A stretch of 64,000 bases of DNA from an uncultured Bacteroidota bacterium. GTDB lineage: Bacteria; Bacteroidota; Bacteroidia; Bacteroidales; P3. The DNA lies in NCBI GenBank assembly GCA_902800395.1, contig CADCEC010000011.1, positions 28,265 to 92,264 of the forward strand. Reading direction: 5' to 3'. Of this stretch, positions 17,351 through 24,900 are shown piece after piece (within the stretch, counting starts at the first letter, position 1; every line of letters starts with the position of its first letter). A model generated the notes under the pieces. The model saw only the letters and a program-made list of their open reading frames with translations, ran no database searches and was not told the DNA's origin. Position numbers and translations under genes: made by a program.

Positions 17351-19008
17351 AACAGTTACAGATAGACCTCATCCCCGAGGAGTACGCCTCTCCTTCCTCT
17401 GTCCGCCGCGCGGTGGCGCAAGCCATGGGTGTTCGGGAAGACGAGCTAGAGCCCTTCCGCATCACTCGCCGCAGCATCGACTGCCGCCGCCGTCCCCTGT
17501 ATCATTGCACCGTGGAAGTGGAAAGCGGAAAGTGGCACCCCGAAGGGGAACTGAACACCTTGGAAAAGAAAAAAAATGTAGTGAAGAAAGTGGAAAACGA
17601 TGCAAAACAGACCGCGGCAGCCGATCTTTCCACTTTCCACTTTCCACTTTCCACTAAACAAGTCCTCATCGTCGGCGCCGGCCCCGCCGGCCTCTTCGCC
17701 GCCCTTAGGGCGCTGCAGCTGGGCATGAAGCCCATCATCGTCGAGCGCGGCAAGCCCGTGGAGGAGCGCAAGAAAGACATCGTCTCCCTCGTGCGCACCA
17801 AGGAGGTGAACCCCGACAGCAACTGGTGCTTCGGCGAGGGCGGTGCCGGAACCTACAGTGACGGCAAGCTCTACACCCGTTCCACCAAGCGCGGCGATGT
17901 CAGTCAGGTGCTGCGCCTCTTCGTGGAACACGGCGCCGATCCCGACATCATGGTCGACGTCCACGCCCATATCGGCACCGACCGCCTGCCGGCCATCATC
18001 GCCAGCATGCGCAAGACCATCACGGAGGCGGGTGGCGAATATCATTTCAACACCCGCGTCACCGACCTCATCGTCAAGGACGGCCGCGTCTGCGGTGTGG
18101 TTACCGCCGCCGGCGATGAAATTGAGGCCGACGCCGTCATCCTCGCCACCGGCCACTCTGCCCGCGACATCTATGAACTCTTCACTCGTCGTGGATGGCT
18201 CCTCGAAGCTAAACCCTTCGCCCTCGGCGTCCGCGTCGAGCACCCGCAGGAACTCATCAACGAAATACAATACCACGGCAAGAACTACTCTAAACTACTC
18301 CCCCCCGCCACCTACAGTCTCACCACCCAAGTATACTCAAACAATCAAACAACCAGACAATCAAGCAATCAACACGGCGTCTTCTCCTTCTGCATGTGCC
18401 CCGGTGGCGTCATCGTCCCGGCCGCTACGGCAGGAGGACAACAGGTGGTCAACGGCATGAGCAACGCCGCCCGCAACAGTGGCTTTGCCAACAGCGGCAT
18501 CGCCGTGACCGTCGGCAGCGAAGATATTTCTAGCATATCTAGAGAATCTAGCCCTACCAGCCTCCTGGATTTCCAGAAATCCGTCGAGCGTCGCGCCTTC
18601 GAGGCCGCCGGCAACACCATCGACGCCCCCTCGCAACGCCTCGTGGATTTCCTCCGCCGCAAGCCCTCTTCGCGCCTCAACAAAAGCAACTATATGGGCC
18701 ACTGCGTCAGCGCCCCGCTGCACGAGATACTGCCCGACTTCGTCGTCGACTGTCTGATACAAGGTTTCAAGGATTTCGACCGCAAGATGCGCGGCTTCAT
18801 CACCGAGGAGGCCTCGCTGCTGGCCGTCGAGAGCCGCACCTCGTCGCCCGTGCGCATCCCGCGCGACAAGGAAACTCTCCAGCATCCACAGCTGCAGGGA
18901 CTCTACCCTTGCGGCGAAGGCGCCGGCTACGCCGGCGGCATCGTCAGCTCAGCCCTCGACGGCATCCGCTGCGTTGAGGCTATTGGCATGCTGCACTCCC
19001 GTCAATAA
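17347..19008 (+). CDS. FAD-dependent oxidoreductase with repeat-bounded insert
   Basis: 553 residues. A short N-terminal domain (to about residue 58, CTVEV) precedes the Rossmann fold LIVGAGPAGLFAAL (about 109-122). Later come GEGGAGTYSDGKLYTR, a second nucleotide-site motif ADAVILATGHSARDIYEL and a C-terminal GLYPCGEGAGYAGGIVSSALDGI. This is the layout of the uncharacterised NAD(P)/FAD-dependent dehydrogenase family. Between the two N-terminal parts lie about 45 extra residues bounded by inverted heptamer arrays (17511-17656). Two more repeat-coded stretches are SNNQTTRQSSNQ (18336-18373) and ISSISRESS. The frame overlaps uvrB by 4 bp and the convergent gene by 29 bp. Confidence 0.82.
   Translation: MKQLQIDLIPEEYASPSSVRRAVAQAMGVREDELEPFRITRRSIDCRRRPLYHCTVEVESGKWHPEGELNTLEKKKNVVKKVENDAKQTAAADLSTFHFPLSTKQVLIVGAGPAGLFAALRALQLGMKPIIVERGKPVEERKKDIVSLVRTKEVNPDSNWCFGEGGAGTYSDGKLYTRSTKRGDVSQVLRLFVEHGADPDIMVDVHAHIGTDRLPAIIASMRKTITEAGGEYHFNTRVTDLIVKDGRVCGVVTAAGDEIEADAVILATGHSARDIYELFTRRGWLLEAKPFALGVRVEHPQELINEIQYHGKNYSKLLPPATYSLTTQVYSNNQTTRQSSNQHGVFSFCMCPGGVIVPAATAGGQQVVNGMSNAARNSGFANSGIAVTVGSEDISSISRESSPTSLLDFQKSVERRAFEAAGNTIDAPSQRLVDFLRRKPSSRLNKSNYMGHCVSAPLHEILPDFVVDCLIQGFKDFDRKMRGFITEEASLLAVESRTSSPVRIPRDKETLQHPQLQGLYPCGEGAGYAGGIVSSALDGIRCVEAIGMLHSRQ
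17511..17656. repeat. Inverted pair of heptamer arrays inside a conserved gene
   Basis: Left arm GTGGAAGTGGAAAGCGGAAA (from 17511), about 90 bp of in-frame spacer, then right arm of four to five CTTTCCA units (17626-17656). The arms are reverse complements. The spacer codes a Lys/Glu-rich stretch. Confidence 0.85.
18336..18373. repeat. CAATCAAA-type array inside the oxidoreductase gene
   Basis: AACAATCAAACAACCAGACA then ATCAAGCAATCAAC, coding SNNQTTRQSSNQ. Its reverse complement type recurs at 51888-51921 inside another gene. Confidence 0.75.
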
Positions 19009-20905
19009 GCATCTCCTGACTCTTCTGTGTCATACCCAGGGCATAGCGCCGCAGGGCGTCGGCACGCTCGGGTAAGCTGTCGACAAGGTCGACGGTGGAG
19101 CGCTCCTTGTAGCGGTAGAGGCTGGCGGTACGGGCATTGGCGCGGTAGAGGTAGAGCAGTTCGCCATCGACGCAGCCAATCTTGTCGTCGGCGCTGAAGA
19201 AAGCATAGGGACGGGTGTGATGCATCAGGTCGATGCCCAGCATCGACTGCGGCGCCTCGATACCCAGAAGGGCCAGCAGGGTGGGGGCAATGTCTATCTG
19301 CATAGCCAGACGGTCGACAAAATGAGCTGCTATCCGCCCCGGAGCATAGAAGACTATGGGTATATGGTTGTATTTTAGCGAGATGTCGTAGATAGGTTTG
19401 TAGAAGTGCCCGTGGTCGCCCAGGAAGATGAAAAGGGTGTTGTCGAACCACGGCTTCTCTGCTGCCTGCTGCATGAACTGGCCGATGGACCAGTCGGCAT
19501 ATTCCGTCATCGTCTTGTCCATCTCTTTGTGGCGGGGGACGAAGTCGATGTTCTCGGGCAGGTAGAAGGGCTCGTGGTCGCTGCAGGTCATGCAGCAGGC
19601 GAAGAATGGCCCTCGGTCGCTGATGCTGTCGCAGTAGTCCATCACATGCTGGAACAGCACATGGTCGGGGATGCCCCACTGGCTCTTGGATTCCTTCCCG
19701 GGGAAGCCGCGTTCGCCCAGCACCAGGTCGAAACCGTTCTCGTAGAGGAAGCCCTGCATATTGTCGTAGTTCTCGTCATAGCCCACGAAGAAGGCGGTGT
19801 GATAGCCTGCCGCGCCGAGCGCATGCGGCAGGCCGCAGACGCGGTGTATGGGGGTGTTCCTCATAATCTGGCGTGCCAGCAAGGCAGGCTGCGAGTAGAG
19901 GGTAGAGTAGATGCCGTTATAGGTGTGGATGCCGGCAGAATAGGCTTCGCGGAAGGTCATCGAGCGTTGCATCAGGCTGTCGAGGCAAGGCGTGTAGCTG
20001 TCGTCGCCACGGGAGAGGGAAGTCTTGGCGACACTCATCGATTCCATGAGCACCACCACCACATTCGTACCCTCGGGCAGACGCAGCGTGGCCTCCTCGA
20101 GGCTCTCGTCGGCAGGCCACTCCTGCTGCTCGCGCCACACCGCCTCGGCCTCCTCTTTGTCGATGAGGTTGATGGCCCGGTTGGAGTCCTTGCCGGCTTC
20201 CTGAATGCTTTTGAAAAAGGCAAACACAGGGTTGATGCCTATCTGGTTGAGGAACGGATTACTGCAGAAGTAGGCCGTGCCTATCTTGATGGGAAATTTC
20301 GACACCGTGCCCCGCATCCCGAGGAACAGAGCTCCGGTCAACAGCACCGCGATGGGGATGCTCCACCGGTACGGCAAATCTGTGGATTGTAAATTGTAAA
20401 TTGTTGACTTATAAACCAGTCTTCCCAGCAGCCACCAGACGACGACAATGGCAATGTAGGCCAGCAGGTACAGCACATTCGTCATATCGCCGAAGAGGGT
20501 GCTCACCAAGGTGCCGAAGGAGTCGGTCCATCCCAGCGCCGCCACATCGATGTGGGTGAAGAAGCCGCAGAAATAGGGGATATCGGCCGCGCAGCCGAAG
20601 AAAGCCACGGTGTAGAACACCATCAGCATATAATGGATGACGGCGTAATACCAGCGCTTTGTGAAGCGTGTCATCTCGCCGATGACGAGCAGCAGCAACG
20701 GCAGCGCGAGGAGATAGGTGCTCACCGTGGTGTCGAAGCGGAAGCCGTTCCACAGCGCATGGAGGTACTGCCCGCCGAAATCGTCGGGGCCCTCCGTGGT
20801 GGCGCAATAGGCTACCGTCTCGGCAATTCGGAACAGCGTGAAGAATGCTATTCCTAACAAATAGATACAAATCAGGTAGTTGAACCTTGCGTTACGTTTC
20901 ATCAT
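18980..20905 (-). CDS. LTA-synthase-type membrane sulfatase/phosphoglycerol transferase
   Basis: 641 residues. Five N-terminal membrane segments (to about residue 205) precede an extracytoplasmic sulfatase-fold domain. It begins at GTNVVVVLMESMSVAK (about 280), has a likely nucleophile region AGIHTYNGIYSTL and metal-site motifs CSDHEPFYLPE and FIFLGDHGHFYKP. Gram-negative homologues modify envelope glycans with phosphoethanolamine or phosphoglycerol; the acceptor here is unknown. IYNLQSTD before the catalytic domain comes from an ATTGTAAATTGTAAATTG repeat (20382-20408). The promoter at 20911-20918 leaves almost no leader. Confidence 0.85.
   Translation of the reverse strand: MMKRNARFNYLICIYLLGIAFFTLFRIAETVAYCATTEGPDDFGGQYLHALWNGFRFDTTVSTYLLALPLLLLVIGEMTRFTKRWYYAVIHYMLMVFYTVAFFGCAADIPYFCGFFTHIDVAALGWTDSFGTLVSTLFGDMTNVLYLLAYIAIVVVWWLLGRLVYKSTIYNLQSTDLPYRWSIPIAVLLTGALFLGMRGTVSKFPIKIGTAYFCSNPFLNQIGINPVFAFFKSIQEAGKDSNRAINLIDKEEAEAVWREQQEWPADESLEEATLRLPEGTNVVVVLMESMSVAKTSLSRGDDSYTPCLDSLMQRSMTFREAYSAGIHTYNGIYSTLYSQPALLARQIMRNTPIHRVCGLPHALGAAGYHTAFFVGYDENYDNMQGFLYENGFDLVLGERGFPGKESKSQWGIPDHVLFQHVMDYCDSISDRGPFFACCMTCSDHEPFYLPENIDFVPRHKEMDKTMTEYADWSIGQFMQQAAEKPWFDNTLFIFLGDHGHFYKPIYDISLKYNHIPIVFYAPGRIAAHFVDRLAMQIDIAPTLLALLGIEAPQSMLGIDLMHHTRPYAFFSADDKIGCVDGELLYLYRANARTASLYRYKERSTVDLVDSLPERADALRRYALGMTQKSQEMLIDGSAACQ
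20382..20408. repeat. ATTGTAAA-type repeat in the sulfatase gene
   Basis: Tandem ATTGTAA units code YNLQST at the junction between the membrane part and the catalytic part. Confidence 0.6.
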
Positions 20906-20910
20906 GAATG

Positions 20911-20918
20911 CAAAGATA
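20911..20918 (-). promoter_or_regulatory. TAnnTTTG element of the sulfatase gene
   Basis: TATCTTTG on the minus strand, ending 5 nt before the ATG (20905). The transcript would be leaderless or nearly so. Confidence 0.55.
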
Positions 20919-20929
20919 CGAAAAAAACA

Positions 20930-21721
20930 CTAATTCCCGTCACCACCTCCGCCTTTTCCCCCACCTCTGCCGGCACCATTCCTTTCCACGCCAGGGTTCC
21001 CATAGCTCTCATAGTTCTCATGGCTCTCATAGTTCTCATAGTTTTCATCATTCTCATCACTCACATTTGTCCTTTCACACCCTTTCACTCCTATAAAATT
21101 GATATATATGCTCTCCGAGCAGCGTCCCGCATTGTCCTGCACAAAGCCGTAGAGATGCACCTCATCGTTCTCCCAATAGGAGGGCAGCGTCAGCGTGATG
21201 CTTCCCATGCGTCGGTAGACCGGCAGCGACAGCACCGCCTCGCAGCGCGAGGCATTGATCGCCGCCACATACACGCGGTCGTTGCCGTTGCAGTTCCGGT
21301 GCTCGGGATTCTTCTCGAAATCAAGGATTATCTCTTGTGGGAGCGTACCCTCGTGTACGCCCGTGAACGCCACCGGCGCCACCGGGCCCTCGCTCAGACG
21401 CAGGTGCTCGTAGTCAGCGACCAGAGTCTCGCCATCCATAACAAATCTCCCTTTGTTGACCATCAGGAAATAGTTGCACACGGTCTTGTGTACCTTCAGC
21501 GCCGGCAGCTCGAAGCCGATGCGCAGGATGTCCTTCAGCCGTCCGGCGAAGCCCACCGAAGCCTTAAACAGCTCGCGCTGTTCCAGTTGTTTATCGGTCT
21601 TGGCGTCGTGGAACTCGCGTGGCAACGCCCTCACGCACCACTGCCCGCGCCACATATACCCCACGGCATTACCCACTCTCCCCACGAACGGCCCATTGAT
21701 TCCTCCTAATTGCTTTCCCAT
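20930..21721 (-). CDS. DUF6266 family protein with repeat-coded tail
   Basis: 263 residues. The N-terminus GGINGPFVGRVGNAVGYMWRGQWCVRALP is the DUF6266 signature, and the C-terminal core has SLPVYRRMGSITLTLPSYWENDEVHLYGFVQD. A second member lies at 60954. The family has no known function. After the core, about 50 extra residues follow: NVSDENDENYENYESHENYESYGN, then a Gly-rich end. The acidic part is coded by 9-bp CTCATAGTT units and by a CATTTGTCCTTTCAC array (20999-21092). The other DUF6266 protein lacks this tail. Confidence 0.8.
   Translation of the reverse strand: MGKQLGGINGPFVGRVGNAVGYMWRGQWCVRALPREFHDAKTDKQLEQRELFKASVGFAGRLKDILRIGFELPALKVHKTVCNYFLMVNKGRFVMDGETLVADYEHLRLSEGPVAPVAFTGVHEGTLPQEIILDFEKNPEHRNCNGNDRVYVAAINASRCEAVLSLPVYRRMGSITLTLPSYWENDEVHLYGFVQDNAGRCSESIYINFIGVKGCERTNVSDENDENYENYESHENYESYGNPGVERNGAGRGGGKGGGGDGN
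20999..21092. repeat. CTCATAGTT nonamer array plus CATTTGTCC-TTTCACTCC array
   Basis: About six CTCATAGTT/CTCATGGCT units (20999-21060) adjoin CATTTGTCCTTTCACACCC units (21063-21092). All are in frame in the 3' end of the DUF6266 gene. Confidence 0.8.
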
Positions 21722-21730
21722 TTCTTGTAA

Positions 21731-21820
21731 TGTTTAATGGTTAACGGTTAATGTTTAACGATTTAACATGGCTTGCGGCAGCCCCGTTAACCTTTAATCA
21801 TTAAACTTTAACCTTTATTA
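21731..21820. repeat. Inverted pair of GGTTAA/TTAACC arrays
   Basis: Left arm TAATGGTTAACGGTTAATG (from about 21737), a spacer around 21770-21784, right arm CGTTAACCTTTAATCATTAA onward. It lies just upstream of the DUF6266 start. The rest of 21722-21980 is AT-rich with nothing else recognised. Confidence 0.7.
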
Positions 21821-21980
21821 TAACGTTATTCTCTTCTATTTATTTTTTACCAAAGTAAAATTTCCATAAATTTATATTAGAAGTATAGTAGAACATGATA
21901 AGAAGAGGATATTGTATTATAGATTGTTAGATACTGACAATTTTCCCCTCTTTGGGGGCGAAATAATAAAAAAATGTGTG

Positions 21981-24900
21981 CTATCTGATTATCAGTTTTC
22001 TTATGGTGGGGGAGGTGGAGAGGCGGACGAAGTAGACACCGGCTGGGAGAGGGCTGATGTCAAGGGTAGTCTTGCCGTTTTCCACTTTCCACCGTCCGCA
22101 CACGCGGCCGGTGGCATCGGTCAGGGTCAATGTGGAGGGCTGGTCGGTCTCGACAGTCACCGTCTTGCTGGCGGGATTGGGATAAATTGAAAATTGAGAA
22201 TTGAAAATTGGAAGTTCCTCGATACCAACACCCTGCACAAACACAGCCGTAACCACGGTGTCCGAAGTGATGGCGAAGCTATAGGGATTGAACATGATGG
22301 TGTCTCCCGGCACAAAGACCCAGCCATAGAGACCTGCTGGACATTTGAAGTAAGTGGCCGACAGCGTCACCGTGTCCCCTTCACGATAGGTGCCAGCTCC
22401 GGTGACATAAGCGTTCAGGTCGTCGGCATAGCCTTCCCACCCTTCCAGCCATTTTGTGACGATTGTGACAGTATACCAGACGGTGTCGGGAGGAGGTATC
22501 GGCAGGCTGTCGGCCGCAAAGTAGGCGGTGAAGGCGGTATCGCTCACCAGCATGAGGGTACGCGTGGTGTGGGTGTCGTTGTCGTTCCACGCCACGAAGT
22601 GGTAGCCCTCGAAGGGGGTGGCGCTGATGGTGACGACGCTATTGTCGGGGTATACTCCCGCGCCGCTGACGGTACCCATCGCGGTATCGTTCACGTCGAG
22701 GGTAAGGGTGCGGTAGGTCTGGGTGTCGGAAGAGACCAAGACCTGTATGGTGTCGATGCGGATGACGCCTATGTCGGAGTAGTGGGTGGGGCTGTTGTAC
22801 CAGCCCAGGTTGCGGAAGGCAATGTAGATGTTCTGTCCGCGGTAGGCGTCGAGCGACAGGGTGCGCGAGGCCCACTGGTTGCTATAGAAGGACGATGCGG
22901 TGTCGTTCTGCTCGTAATAGAGGGTGTCGAAGAGGCTGTGGCTGCTGCGGCCCTGGGTCGATACCAGCACCTGATACTTGGAGTGGTCGCACAGCAGGTG
23001 CCACCGCAGCGTGTAGCTTTGCGTATAGTCGTCGGGGATGGCTATCTCGCGCATGACGAACCAGCTGTCGACGGGGTCATTACTCCAGTTCAGGTACTGC
23101 ATGCAGGTGATGCCGCTGCTGAAATAGTCGTCGATATGCCAACCGCCGCTCCTCTGCCAGCAGGTAATGTTGCTGCTGCTGTTCAGACGCACGGTGTAGG
23201 GGAGCTGGGTGATGGGTTCGCAGTTGGTGATGCTGCAGGTCATAGCCACGCTGTCGCTGCCAGCGGCATTGGCGATGACAACGCTCACATGGTCGGTGCC
23301 ACCGGCGTGGTACTCGATGGCCGCTGTTGAGTCGGTGGCTGTGAGGGTGGCCAGGCCTGCGTCGGCCATGGTGGAGTGCCAGGTGTAGGTGACGCCCGTC
23401 GTGTCGCCTTGCAGCAGGTGGGCGGTGAAGATGGCTTCCTCGCTCGAGAGCTGCTCGGTGGGGCCGCTGATGGCTGCCACGGGCACATCGGTATAGTCGA
23501 TACTGAGGTCATCGATAGCAAGCGACAAGTTGCGGTTTCCGTGCACGAAGGCAATCCACACCGTCTGGCCCGCGTAGGTGGCCAGCGAAGCGCTGCGGAA
23601 CAGGTATTCATGGTCGAGGGTATTGGTCTGCTCGGAGTATATGGTGTCGGTAAAAAGGTTCGTGGCGCTCCCCGAGGTGGAGATAAGAACGGTCAGGCGT
23701 GGATAGGTATGGGTTGTGCTATTTCCAAAGAAGTTGGCGTAGAAACTCAATGACAAGTTGCTACCAGCAGGCACCTCGACTGGCGGCAGGATGAACCATG
23801 CGTCGATAGAGCCATTGTCGCTATCCGCCGTTGCAAAATTCGAGTACAGATAGTGGCTGCCGCTATTGGCATACCAGTATCCGTCATAGATTCTCCAATT
23901 CGTCGTTGTGCTGCCGGGGACGGTCGACAGGTGCCAGCAGGGGTTTACGCCGTTTTCGAAGCCTTCTGTCCAAGGGAAGGTGTTGATGTGGCAGCCAGTG
24001 ACAGTGATGAAGCGCCTGATGGTGTCGACCCCAAAGGCGTTGGTGGTGATGAGAGTCAATGTGTCGGTACCACCGGCGAGGTAGACCATCCTCAGGGTGT
24101 CGCCGGTGACCACCATCGTGGCCTGTCCCGCGGCGGCCATGGTCGACTGCCAGCTGTAGTTGAGGCCAGTAGCTGAGCCGGAAGACAGATGGGCGATATA
24201 GGTGGTTGTATCATCGGACTGCACGGCAGAGGGACCGCTGATAGCTGCCACGGGTTTGCCCATGTAGGTGAACGTCACCCATGCCGAATAGCTGCTGTAA
24301 GCATTGGTGGCAATGACGCTGATGGTGTCGGTACCAAGGGCGGTATAGACGATATAGGCCGAGTCGCCCACAGCCGTCAGAATGGCCTGTCCGGCGTCGG
24401 CCATGGTGGAGTGCCAGCTGTAGGTGAGGCTGTCGGAGAGACCGTTGGTCGGATAGGCGCGGAAGAGGATACTGTCACCGCCTACCTGTTCCGGCGTAGC
24501 AATGGCCACGGTGGGCATTGTGTCGAAAGCTGTCACCTCCATGTTATCGACGATGACTCCGTACCAAACTCCGTACCAAATTGTGTCCTGCGTCCACTGC
24601 AGGGCGAAGCGGTGTATATTGGCGGGGAAGGCGCCGAGGCTCACCGTCACGGTGCTTCCCGTCTGCTGCTGGGGCAGGTCGGCCACACTCACAAAGACGC
24701 TGTCCTGCATATAACCCACACTCAAGATGCCCATGGAGGAACGTTCATGCTGATAGTAGAACGACAGCATCATCTGGTTCAGCGGGGTGGCAAACACGGG
24801 ACTCTCCACGATGGCCACACTGTCCCATCCGGTAGAGTTGCCGGCCATCAGCAATAGCGCCTGCTGACCGCTCGTGAAATAGCCGCTGACGGGATTATAC

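Noticed and set aside
21831-21860. Promoter for the DUF6266 gene at 21721
   Set aside because: The best minus-strand match, TACTTTG, is one base short of TAnnTTTG, so I did not annotate it.
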